DNA from: DATGUA01 sp035301545
Lineage (GTDB): Bacteria > Bacillota > Clostridia > Tissierellales > Tissierellaceae
Assembly: GCA_035301545.1 (NCBI GenBank)
Contig: DATGUA010000045.1
Span: 21,008 to 85,007, forward strand
Length of the DNA stretch: 64,000 bases
Reading direction: 5' to 3'
The notes under the pieces were generated by a model. It made no database searches. It had not been told where the DNA came from and was given only the letters and a program-made list of their open reading frames with translations. Below are positions 8,475 to 16,119 of the stretch, piece by piece (the first letter of the stretch is position 1; every line of letters starts with the position of its first letter). A program made the position numbers and the translations under genes.

Positions 8475-8957
8475 ATGAAAGTTATATATCCAGGAAGTTT
8501 TGATCCAGTAACTTTCGGACATCTTGATATAATTAAAAGATGTGTAGAAAAATTTGGACATGTAATAGTGGCAGTATTAGATAATCAATCTAAAAAGGAA
8601 ACTTTTACTATATCAGAAAGAGTAGATTTATTAAAAAAAACTACTAAAGATCTAGGTAATGTAGAAATAGATACCTTCTCTGGTTTACTAGCAGATTATG
8701 TTGAAAAGAAACAATGTACTACATTAGTTAGAGGTTTAAGGGCAGTATCTGATTTTGAATATGAAATGCAAATGGCCTTAGTGAATAGAAAACTGAATAA
8801 AGACATAGAAACATTATTTATGATTCCTAAAACTGATTATGTATATTTAAGCTCTAGTATAGTTAGAGAAGTGGCTTCTTATAATGGTAATATATCTTGT
8901 TTTGTTCCTAAGATAGTTGAAGATGCTTTAAATGAAAAATATGAAGGAGGTATATAA
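8475..8957 (+). CDS. coaD: Phosphopantetheine adenylyltransferase
   Basis: Adenylates 4'-phosphopantetheine in coenzyme A synthesis. The 160-residue protein begins MKVIYPGSFDPVTFGHLDII, with the nucleotidyltransferase T/HxGH motif present as TFGH. It contains LVRGLRAVSDFEYE and the C-terminal SSSIVRE. The start at 8475 follows AGGAGG at 8463-8468. A longer in-frame start at 8421 would overlap rsmD and is rejected. The next gene begins directly after its stop. Confidence 0.97.
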   Translation: MKVIYPGSFDPVTFGHLDIIKRCVEKFGHVIVAVLDNQSKKETFTISERVDLLKKTTKDLGNVEIDTFSGLLADYVEKKQCTTLVRGLRAVSDFEYEMQMALVNRKLNKDIETLFMIPKTDYVYLSSSIVREVASYNGNISCFVPKIVEDALNEKYEGGI

Positions 8958-9398
8958 ATGGATGTGTTAAAATTCATTGATGAGATAGAAACTGTTGTTG
9001 AGGAAGGATCTTCAGTTCCTTTTTCTAATAAGGTTATGATAGATTCAGAGGAGATATTAGATATTATAAAAGAAATTAGAATACGATTACCTGATGATGT
9101 TAAACAAGCTGCTTGGATAAAGGAAGAAAAACAAAGGATATTAGCTGAAGCGCAAAAGGATGCGGATAATTTATTAAATGATGCTGAATATAAACTTGAA
9201 GAATTAATAGATCAGGATGGTATTAGTAAAGAAGCGAAAACCAGAGCAGATGAAATTATAAATAAGGCTCAGCATAATGCTAAAGAGATCCGATTAGGGG
9301 CATTAGAATATGCAGATAGTCTATTGTTAGAAACGCAAGAAGAGTTAAAAGATATGATACAAATGTTAAATGAAAATAGAAAAGAATTAAGGGGCTAA
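8958..9398 (+). CDS. Coiled-coil protein of unknown function downstream of coaD
   Basis: A 146-residue acidic protein. Residues about 45-146 are a long amphipathic helix rich in Ala, Glu, Lys and Asp, resembling ATP synthase b/H subunits or DivIVA-type coiled coils (for example QKDADNLLNDAEYKLEELI). The first 45 residues look like a short folded cap. There is no hydrophobic anchor, so it is not a true F0 b subunit. It starts immediately after the coaD stop, with GAAGGAGGTAT as ribosome-binding site. Similar genes occur beside coaD and ylbJ in Clostridia. Function is unknown. Confidence 0.75.
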   Translation: MDVLKFIDEIETVVEEGSSVPFSNKVMIDSEEILDIIKEIRIRLPDDVKQAAWIKEEKQRILAEAQKDADNLLNDAEYKLEELIDQDGISKEAKTRADEIINKAQHNAKEIRLGALEYADSLLLETQEELKDMIQMLNENRKELRG

Positions 9399-9417
9399 TA
9401 TAAGCCCTTTTTTATTT
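9389..9417. terminator. Terminator shared by the coiled-coil gene and ylbJ
   Basis: GGGCT (9392-9396, extended upstream by AAG) pairs with AGCCC (9403-9407), followed by a T-rich run on the plus strand. The minus-strand ylbJ stop lies in the T run. Transcription converges here. Confidence 0.7.
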
Positions 9418-10584
9418 TGAATCTAAAAATAATTTTTTAATTAATAGGCTGAATATAATAAAGAGAATACAGATACTTAAAGATAATTTTGTTGACAGAG
9501 AAATATTGTAGATCCAATTATTAAAATTAAAATTTTCATTTATAGTGGTAATATTTGATGAAGGTATAGCGATATCTTTAAATCTCAAGAGATATATTAT
9601 ATATGTGTATATACTTGCAAATATACTATGTAAAAACTTAGAAAATACATATAATTTAATATTGATATCAGTTTGGCTTATAAAACTTATAGCTTGACTC
9701 AAAATAGATAAGCCGCTCCAAGCAATTAAGGAGTTTAAAATCATTATTTTATATAGTGGATTCATATTAACTGAAGAAATTTTTTTACAACCAGTAGTTA
9801 ATTCTATGAATCCAGAAAGTATAGCTTCTATTATAGTAATGTCAATTTTTGTATAATAGGATAAAATAGATGTTATTTTTATCATAAATTTTGAAGCAAG
9901 TAATATTTCTATGATTACACTATAAAGAATTATAAATCCTCCAATTAAAATTATAGAATCCATACTTTGTTTAACACTTCTAGAAATTAGCTTTCCTATA
10001 GAGTCAATCTCTAGATTAGTGTTTTTTATATTAGCTTCCTTAGCTTGAGGATGAGTAATTGAGACTGAGGATTGGGGATTTGCAGATCTTTTGTAAAATC
10101 TAAATATAATCCCAACTGTAATAGTACCTAAATAGTGTGGCAGAATCATAAGAGTTCCTAATTCAGGCATATTTAACATTCCTATTAAAATAGAGCCTAA
10201 AATAAATAAAGGACCAGATGTTGAAGTAAAACTTATAAGTCGATTAGCTTCAGTTTTATTAATATATTTATTCTTCCTTAGGTCAGAAGTTAATTTGGCT
10301 CCTATAGGATAACCAGAAATAGAACTTACTAATAAAGGAAAAGCACCTGACCCAGGGACATTAAATATTGGTTTCATTATATTTCCTAATAATTTACCAA
10401 AAACCTCAACAAAACCAGATGAAATAAATAATTCTGATAGTATTAAAAAAGGTAATAATGATGGTAATAAAGTGTTAAACCAGAGATAAGCTCCATCTTT
10501 AGCACTATCTACTGCTAAAGATGGATTAGCTATAATGGATAGAACTAATGCTAATAATATAAATTGGAACATCCTTTTTTTCAT
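9412..10584 (-). CDS. ylbJ: Sporulation integral membrane protein YlbJ
   Basis: Multi-pass membrane protein needed for spore cortex formation in Bacillus, where it is made under sigma-E. The 390-residue protein has a signal-like N-terminus and the nucleoside-recognition/Gate-like motifs NTLLPSLLPFLILSELF near residue 36 and SSISGYPIGAKL near 87. About eight to nine hydrophobic segments are visible. It follows tmcAL on the same strand after 59 bases. Its Shine-Dalgarno sequence, GGAGGAG, can be masked by a hairpin. This gene is one of the best signs that the organism forms spores. Confidence 0.93.
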   Translation of the reverse strand: MKKRMFQFILLALVLSIIANPSLAVDSAKDGAYLWFNTLLPSLLPFLILSELFISSGFVEVFGKLLGNIMKPIFNVPGSGAFPLLVSSISGYPIGAKLTSDLRKNKYINKTEANRLISFTSTSGPLFILGSILIGMLNMPELGTLMILPHYLGTITVGIIFRFYKRSANPQSSVSITHPQAKEANIKNTNLEIDSIGKLISRSVKQSMDSIILIGGFIILYSVIIEILLASKFMIKITSILSYYTKIDITIIEAILSGFIELTTGCKKISSVNMNPLYKIMILNSLIAWSGLSILSQAISFISQTDINIKLYVFSKFLHSIFASIYTYIIYLLRFKDIAIPSSNITTINENFNFNNWIYNISLSTKLSLSICILFIIFSLLIKKLFLDSK

Positions 10585-10589
10585 AAAAT

Positions 10590-10640
10590 CACTCCTCCAT
10601 TAATTATATTTTTAATATTATTTATTATGAAGGAAGAGTG
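10590..10640 (-). promoter_or_regulatory. Hairpin masking the ylbJ ribosome-binding site
   Basis: In the minus-strand RNA, CACTCTTCC (10640-10632) lies three bases after the tmcAL stop. It can pair over nine positions, one of them G-U, with GGAGGAGTG (10598-10590), which contains the ylbJ Shine-Dalgarno sequence. The loop is A+U-rich, about 33 bases. A ribosome ending tmcAL would open the stem, so translational coupling is possible. This is inferred from base pairing only. Confidence 0.5.
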
Positions 10641-10643
10641 GTT

Positions 10644-11891
10644 TTATTTCTGATTATATTGTGAAGTTTTATAATCCATATTTACTAAAGGATACATTGA
10701 GTTTAGACCAAAATAATATAAATCTGTTGCTTTTTTTTCAAACTTTATAAATTTATTTAAAAAAACATTTTGGTAGTCTTTATAATCAGTAAATTTTTGA
10801 ATTATAGGAATGTTAGAATTATCCTTTATTTTGCGTAATATTTCATATCCTTTTTTGTTTGATCCTAAGACTCTAATATATGGAGGTTGATTTTTAAAAA
10901 GTAAATTAATTGTACTTTTTCTTAGATCTATTAAAATGTGTAATAATATTCTTTGAATTCGAGTTTTTGGATATCGTTTTGTACTTATCTTTTCAATTAT
11001 ATCATAAATATTTCCACCTGTTTCTGAGCATGAAATAATTCGATTTTCTAATCCTTCATTAACATCAAAATATTGTGATATATCACAAGGATCTTTTGTT
11101 AATAATAAAAAATTTAAAATAGGTTCATAATTTGATAGAGTATTAAATACTTTATGCTTGTTTTTATATTCTAATAATAATTGAAATGTTTCTATAGGAA
11201 CAAAATCCTCTACAGAATTCACCCCATTTTTAAATATAGAATTACGTATACCTGTTGCAGAGGATAAGTTAAGATCTAAGGTAGAATTCTTATAATTTGC
11301 TCCTTTTCTAGCTATTGTGACAGGTTTTATAGATGAGTTTAGTTTAGTTAGAGATTTTAAATATTCAATTCCCAATATATTATTAGATTGTTTAAGAATG
11401 TTTGTATAATCATATGAATGATACTTATTTTGTGATCTTAGGAAATTAGAGATAGCAATATTTCTAGAAGCAGGAAAAGATAATCCTTTGTTTAAGGATT
11501 TTTGTAGGTGGTTTTTATATTCATATGGCTCTTCTAATAAAATATTTGATATATTTGCTAATGGCTCTAAGTCTCCTATCTCACTTCCGAAACTTATATA
11601 ATCTACAATATTTAATGATTCCATAATATTAATTGCACCGTAAGCGAATAATTCCGCACTTTGAGTGGAATAAATAAAAGGAAGTTCGATTACAAGATCA
11701 ATACCATTATTTATAGCCATTTTAGTCTTTGTCCACTTGTCAACTATAGAAGGCTCACCTCTTTGGACAAAAGAACTACTCATAATTGCTAATGAGTGGG
11801 TTGCTTGGGTTTCTGAAAGAGATTGTTCTAGATGATATTTGTGTCCATGATGAAAAGGGTTATATTCTGTTATAAAGCCTATAGTTTTCAT
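10644..11891 (-). CDS. tmcAL: tRNA(Met) cytidine acetate ligase TmcAL (YlbM)
   Basis: Makes N4-acetylcytidine at the wobble position of elongator tRNA-Met, using acetate and ATP. The 415-residue protein opens with the nucleotidyltransferase motif GFITEYNPFHHGHKYHL, including HxGH, and has SSSFVQRGEPSI near residue 37. The start chosen at 11891 follows GGAGGTAATT; an in-frame ATG 12 bases upstream overlaps that ribosome-binding site. It is the first gene of a two-gene minus-strand unit with ylbJ, divergent from ackA. Confidence 0.95.
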   Translation of the reverse strand: MKTIGFITEYNPFHHGHKYHLEQSLSETQATHSLAIMSSSFVQRGEPSIVDKWTKTKMAINNGIDLVIELPFIYSTQSAELFAYGAINIMESLNIVDYISFGSEIGDLEPLANISNILLEEPYEYKNHLQKSLNKGLSFPASRNIAISNFLRSQNKYHSYDYTNILKQSNNILGIEYLKSLTKLNSSIKPVTIARKGANYKNSTLDLNLSSATGIRNSIFKNGVNSVEDFVPIETFQLLLEYKNKHKVFNTLSNYEPILNFLLLTKDPCDISQYFDVNEGLENRIISCSETGGNIYDIIEKISTKRYPKTRIQRILLHILIDLRKSTINLLFKNQPPYIRVLGSNKKGYEILRKIKDNSNIPIIQKFTDYKDYQNVFLNKFIKFEKKATDLYYFGLNSMYPLVNMDYKTSQYNQK

Positions 11892-12031
11892 AATTACCTC
11901 CAATATAATGTTTTTTATAATTATAACATATAATATTTCGTATTATTCTTAAGAATATATTTGTTATATTGATTTTTTTTAAATAATGTAATACTATTAT
12001 AATAGAAAAAGAAGAAATAGGAGGAGACTAA

Positions 12032-13231
12032 ATGAATATTTTAGTAATTAATTGTGGAAGTTCTTCATTAAAATATCAGTTAATAGATATGGATGGAGAA
12101 GATTTATTAGCTAAAGGATTAGTAGAAAGGATAGGGATTGAAGGTTCTGTAATAACACATGAAAAAATTGGAATGGATGAAGTGGTAATAGAAGAAAAAA
12201 TGGAAGATCATAAAAGGGCTTTAGAATTAGTTTTTGAAGCGATTGTTCATGATGAACATGGTGCTATAAAATCTATGGATGAAATATCTGCTATAGGACA
12301 TAGAGTTGTTCATGGGGGAGAAGAATTTGCTAATTCTGTTATAATTGATGATGAAGTTATGAAAGCTATAGATGAATGTGTAGAATTAGCACCACTACAT
12401 AATCCACCTAATATTATGGGGATTGAAGCATCTAGAGATTTAATGCCTGATACACCAATGGTTGCAGTGTTTGATACAGCTTTCCATCAAACAATTCCGG
12501 AGGAAAATTATATTTATCCTTTACCATATGAACTTTATGAAAAATATAAGATAAGAAGATATGGTTTCCACGGAACTTCTCATAAATATGTATCTCAAAG
12601 AGCTGCAGAAATAATGGATAAAAATATTGAAGATTTAAATATAGTAACTTGTCATTTAGGAAATGGTGCTAGTGTTGCTGCAGTAGAAGGTGGAAAATCT
12701 ATAGATACTAGTATGGGGTTCACACCATTAGAAGGACTTGCAATGGGAACAAGGTCAGGAGATATTGATCCAGCTATTATTCCATTTATTATGGGTAAGG
12801 AGAATATTAGTTTTGAAGAAGCTAATGATTTATTAAATAAGAAATCTGGTGTACTAGGTATTTCTGGAGTTAGTAGTGATTTTAGAGATCTTGAAATAGC
12901 AGCAAGTGAAGGTGATGAAAAAGCAGAATTAGCTTTAAGAGTATTTGCAAATAGAGTAACCAAATATATAGCTGCATATACTGCACAAATGTGTCGTATA
13001 GATGCTTTAGTATTTACTGCAGGAATAGGAGAAAATTCAGCAGAGATTAGAGAAAGAGTATGTGAAGGATTAGAATGTTTAAATATTATTATAGATAAAA
13101 GATTAAACGATGTTAGAGGAAAAGAAGCTATTGTTAACAAGACTTTAGGTGCTCCAACTATTTTAGTTATTCCAACTAATGAAGAGCTTATGATTGCAAG
13201 AGATACATTAGAATTAGTCAATAATAGATAA
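12032..13231 (+). CDS. ackA: Acetate kinase
   Basis: Converts acetyl phosphate and ADP to acetate and ATP, the substrate-level phosphorylation step of anaerobic acetate formation. The 399-residue protein has INCGSSSLKYQLID near residue 5, GHRVVHGGEEF near 89, FDTAFHQTIP, the active-site stretch YGFHGTSHKYV near 178, HLGNGASVAA and the ATP-site motif FTAGIGENSAEIRE near 329. Phosphotransacetylase (pta), often directly upstream in Clostridia, is not here. A TATAAT at 11998-12003 may belong to its promoter, but I see no good -35 box. TmcAL next door also uses acetate. Confidence 0.98.
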   Translation: MNILVINCGSSSLKYQLIDMDGEDLLAKGLVERIGIEGSVITHEKIGMDEVVIEEKMEDHKRALELVFEAIVHDEHGAIKSMDEISAIGHRVVHGGEEFANSVIIDDEVMKAIDECVELAPLHNPPNIMGIEASRDLMPDTPMVAVFDTAFHQTIPEENYIYPLPYELYEKYKIRRYGFHGTSHKYVSQRAAEIMDKNIEDLNIVTCHLGNGASVAAVEGGKSIDTSMGFTPLEGLAMGTRSGDIDPAIIPFIMGKENISFEEANDLLNKKSGVLGISGVSSDFRDLEIAASEGDEKAELALRVFANRVTKYIAAYTAQMCRIDALVFTAGIGENSAEIRERVCEGLECLNIIIDKRLNDVRGKEAIVNKTLGAPTILVIPTNEELMIARDTLELVNNR

Positions 13232-13234
13232 TTC

Positions 13235-13263
13235 TTGACAATCTTGTTTCTCCTTTGTATAAT
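13235..13263 (+). promoter_or_regulatory. Consensus sigma-A promoter for yceD-rpmF
   Basis: TTGACA at 13235-13240 and TATAAT at 13258-13263 are separated by 17 bases. This is a perfect match to the vegetative consensus, 31 bases upstream of the yceD start. Confidence 0.85.
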
Positions 13264-13294
13264 AATGTTTGTGGTTTAAGAGGTGAATAAATAT

Positions 13295-13807
13295 ATGGAT
13301 TTATCAAGTTTAATGAATAATGTTGATAAGGTTTATTATTTTGATGGTGAAGTTGTAAATCATGATTTAAATGAAGTTTTAGATGATTTTGAGATTGTAT
13401 CTCCTATTATGTATAGAGGAGAAATTGTAAAATTAGAGGGATCGAATATAATAAATGTCAATATTAATTATAAATATAAAACTAGATGTGATCGTTGTTT
13501 AAAGGATGCAATTAATAAAGTACAAACATCTTTATCAGGAAAATTGAAAGATTATGGAGATGCAAGTGAAAAAGAAGAAGAGAATGAAGAAGATGTAATC
13601 TATCATAATAAAGGTTTTTTAAATTTAGATAAATATATAGTGATGGAAGTTGCTTCATCTTTGCCTATGAAATCTTTATGTAGTGAAGATTGTAAAGGGA
13701 TTTGTCAACAATGCGGTTTAGATTTGAATGAAGGATCTTGTGATTGTACGGGTAATATAATAGACCCAAGACTAGAAAAGTTAAAAGATTTTAAAATAGA
13801 AGATTAA
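13295..13807 (+). CDS. yceD: YceD/DUF177 family protein
   Basis: 170-residue DUF177 protein, a conserved partner of rpmF, linked in other bacteria and plants to 23S rRNA metabolism. It has CDRCL near residue 67 and a cysteine cluster near the C-terminus (CSEDCKGICQQCG ... GSCDC), likely metal-binding. The ATG at 13295 is preferred, nine bases after AGAGGTG; a GTG at 13283 overlaps that site. It is followed after 13 bases by rpmF. Confidence 0.9.
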   Translation: MDLSSLMNNVDKVYYFDGEVVNHDLNEVLDDFEIVSPIMYRGEIVKLEGSNIINVNINYKYKTRCDRCLKDAINKVQTSLSGKLKDYGDASEKEEENEEDVIYHNKGFLNLDKYIVMEVASSLPMKSLCSEDCKGICQQCGLDLNEGSCDCTGNIIDPRLEKLKDFKIED

Positions 13808-13820
13808 GGAGGTGTTGTAA

Positions 13821-14000
13821 ATGGCAGTACCAAAGCGCCGAACTTCCAAAGCTAAAAAAAACAGCAGAAGAGCTTCAGCTTATAAATTAAATAAAGCTAC
13901 TGTTTCAGAATGTCCACAATGTCATGAACCTAAATTACCTCATAGAGTATGTAGATCATGTGGTTATTATAAAAACAGAGAAGTTGTTAATGTTGAGTAA
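13821..14000 (+). CDS. rpmF: 50S ribosomal protein L32, zinc-binding form
   Basis: A 59-residue protein starting MAVPKRRTSKAKKNSRRA. A zinc ribbon is formed by CPQC near residue 34 and CRSC near 47. GGAGGTG lies 9 bases before the ATG. It follows yceD as in most Firmicutes and ends just before a strong terminator. Confidence 0.97.
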   Translation: MAVPKRRTSKAKKNSRRASAYKLNKATVSECPQCHEPKLPHRVCRSCGYYKNREVVNVE

Positions 14001-14006
14001 TCTAAG

Positions 14007-14036
14007 AAGATAGTAGACAAGTCTACTATCTTTTTT
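14007..14036 (+). terminator. Intrinsic terminator after rpmF
   Basis: A 12-pair perfect stem (AAGATAGTAGAC with GTCTACTATCTT, loop AA) is followed by a T run. Confidence 0.92.
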
Positions 14037-14045
14037 AATTAGATA

Positions 14046-14074
14046 TTGAAATTTTCTACTATAAGATATATATT
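14046..14074 (+). promoter_or_regulatory. Probable sigma-A promoter for the plsX operon
   Basis: TTGAAA at 14046-14051 and TATATT at 14069-14074 with a 17-base spacer, 38 bases before plsX and just after the rpmF terminator. No FapR-like operator was recognised. Confidence 0.55.
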
Positions 14075-14112
14075 AAGTATCAACAATATAATTATATGAG
14101 GTGGAATGGCTT

Positions 14113-15135
14113 ATGAAAGTAATTGTAGATGGTATGGGTGGAGATAATGCTCCTATGGACATAGTAAAAGGTGTTACGGAGGCTGTAAGAGAATATGATA
14201 TTAATGTTATAATAGTAGGGAAAGAAAATATAATAGAAAATGAACTGAAAAAATATGATTATCCTAGAGATAATATAGAAGTATTAAATGCTAATGATAC
14301 TATAACTAATGAAGATGACCCTGTGATGGCAATACGAAGAAAAAAAGATGCATCAATGGTAGTAGGATTAAAGGCTTTAGCTGAAGGAAAAGGTGATGGA
14401 TTCATTTCAGCTGGTAATACAGGGGCTTTATTATCAGGTGGATTATTTATTATTAAGAGAATTCAAGGGATAGAAAGGGCAGCAATAACAACTATCTGTC
14501 CGACTAGCAAAGGGATCTCATTATTAGTAGATGCAGGGGCTAATGTAGATTCAAAACCACAATATTTAAAACAATTTGGAATAATGGGTTCTATTTATAT
14601 GGAAAAGGTTATGGGAATTGAAAATCCAAAAGTAGGATTGATAAATATAGGATCTGAAAAGGGAAAGGGTAATCAATTAGTTAAAGATACTTATCCACTA
14701 TTAGAAGATTCAAATATTAATTTTATAGGAAATGTAGAAAGTAGATATTTTTTAGAAGGTGCTGCAGATGTAATGGTTACAGATGGATTTGTAGGTAATG
14801 TCATGTTAAAACTTACTGAAGGAGTAGCAATGACATTATTTGATCAAATAAAGAATACTTTAATGTCTGATGCTAGATCTAAACTAGGAGGATTTTTAAT
14901 AAAGCCTGGTTTACAATCTATAAAAAAACAGCTAGATTATAGAGAATATGGTGGGGCACCTTTATTAGGTACTAGAAAACCTGTTATAAAAGCCCATGGT
15001 AGTTCTGATGCTTATGCTATTAAAAATGCAATAAGTTCATCTATTGATTTTATAAATAAAGATATTATTAGTGTAATAGAAAAAAATATTAATAAAAATA
15101 ATAATATTAATAAAAATAATAATAATAAAGAATAG
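14113..15135 (+). CDS. plsX: Phosphate acyltransferase PlsX
   Basis: Makes acyl phosphate from acyl-ACP and phosphate for PlsY, the entry to phospholipid synthesis. The 340-residue protein has MKVIVDGMGGDNAP at the start, GFISAGNTGALL near residue 97 and VTDGFVGNVMLK near 224. The start at 14113 follows GAGGTGG. The last 15 or so residues are an Asn/Lys-rich low-complexity tail from an AATAAT-type repeat, an unusual extension. acpP follows after 10 bases; the fab genes often found between them are missing. Confidence 0.97.
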   Translation: MKVIVDGMGGDNAPMDIVKGVTEAVREYDINVIIVGKENIIENELKKYDYPRDNIEVLNANDTITNEDDPVMAIRRKKDASMVVGLKALAEGKGDGFISAGNTGALLSGGLFIIKRIQGIERAAITTICPTSKGISLLVDAGANVDSKPQYLKQFGIMGSIYMEKVMGIENPKVGLINIGSEKGKGNQLVKDTYPLLEDSNINFIGNVESRYFLEGAADVMVTDGFVGNVMLKLTEGVAMTLFDQIKNTLMSDARSKLGGFLIKPGLQSIKKQLDYREYGGAPLLGTRKPVIKAHGSSDAYAIKNAISSSIDFINKDIISVIEKNINKNNNINKNNNNKE

Positions 15136-15145
15136 GAGAGATAAT

Positions 15146-15376
15146 ATGGTTTTAGAGAAAATAAAAAATATATTAGGGAATCAATTTAATGTTGATGAGG
15201 ATAGTATTAACGAGGATACTTCTTTTAGGGATGATCTAGACGCAGATTCATTAGATTTAGTAGAATTAATTATGGAATTAGAAGATGAGTTTGATCTAGA
15301 AATTGAAGATGAGGAAGTAAATTCTATAGAAACTGTAGAAGATGCTTTGAATTATATAGAAAAAAGATCTAATTAA
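15146..15376 (+). CDS. acpP: Acyl carrier protein
   Basis: 76-residue ACP. It carries the phosphopantetheine attachment motif DADSLDLVELIM; the modified serine is in DSL near residue 37. The protein is very acidic, as usual. It receives its arm from CoA, whose synthesis involves CoaD in this window, and serves PlsX upstream. Its start follows AGGAGAG. Confidence 0.97.
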   Translation: MVLEKIKNILGNQFNVDEDSINEDTSFRDDLDADSLDLVELIMELEDEFDLEIEDEEVNSIETVEDALNYIEKRSN

Positions 15377-15396
15377 AGAGAATTAGGGGAATGGTA

Positions 15397-16119
15397 ATGA
15401 AAAGCCAGATAAAGAAAAATAAAAAATTATCACCTTTAGAAGATAATTTAAATTATAGTTTTAAAGATGATAATCTTGTTAAAAGAGCATTGACTCATAG
15501 TTCCTATGCTAATGAACATCAATTAGGAATAACTAAAAGTAATGAAAGGCTAGAATTTTTAGGTGATACCATACTAAATTTGATAGTTAGTCAATATTTG
15601 TATAATAAATATCCTAATTATCCAGAAGGGGAACTAACTAAAATAAGAGCTAAGGTTGTATGTGAATCTTCACTAGCATATGCTGCACGAAAAATAGATC
15701 TAGGAAAATATCTTTTGTTAGGAAAAGGTGAGGAGGCTACTGGAGGTAGAAATAGGGAGTCAATATTAGCTGATGCTTGTGAGGCTATAGTGGGAGCTAT
15801 TTATATAGATAGTGATTTTAAAACTACTAACAAATTTTTATTAGAGCAGTTTGAAGTAGATATAGTACATGCAGTAGCTAAAGGTGATTTATTTATAGAT
15901 TACAAAACAGAATTACAAGAGAGGCTTCAAAGAAGTGGAAAAGTTAGGGTAGAATATGTAGTAAACAGAGAAGAAGGACCAGATCATAGTAAAATCTTTT
16001 ATATGGATATATTGATAAATGAACAAGTAGTAGGAACTGGGAGAGGTAGGAATAAAAAGGAAGCAGAACAAATGGCGGCAAAAGAAGCCTTGCTCTTATC
16101 AGGTGATTTTTTTGTATAA
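15397..16119 (+). CDS. rnc: Ribonuclease III
   Basis: Cleaves double-stranded RNA in rRNA processing and in maturation of small RNAs such as SRP RNA. The 240-residue protein has the signature ERLEFLGD near residue 48, the second catalytic acidic cluster near 125 (DACEAIVGAIY) and a C-terminal double-stranded-RNA-binding domain (about 165-236). The ATG at 15397 is seven bases from AGGGG; the ATG at 15391 is too close. The next gene begins inside its last codons. Confidence 0.97.
   Translation: MKSQIKKNKKLSPLEDNLNYSFKDDNLVKRALTHSSYANEHQLGITKSNERLEFLGDTILNLIVSQYLYNKYPNYPEGELTKIRAKVVCESSLAYAARKIDLGKYLLLGKGEEATGGRNRESILADACEAIVGAIYIDSDFKTTNKFLLEQFEVDIVHAVAKGDLFIDYKTELQERLQRSGKVRVEYVVNREEGPDHSKIFYMDILINEQVVGTGRGRNKKEAEQMAAKEALLLSGDFFV

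Noticed and set aside
12652..13221. Long minus-strand open frame (189 codons) inside ackA
   Set aside because: It is the complement of a well-supported gene with standard motifs. It has no ribosome-binding site and a Ser/Ile/Leu-rich composition typical of antisense frames in AT-rich DNA.
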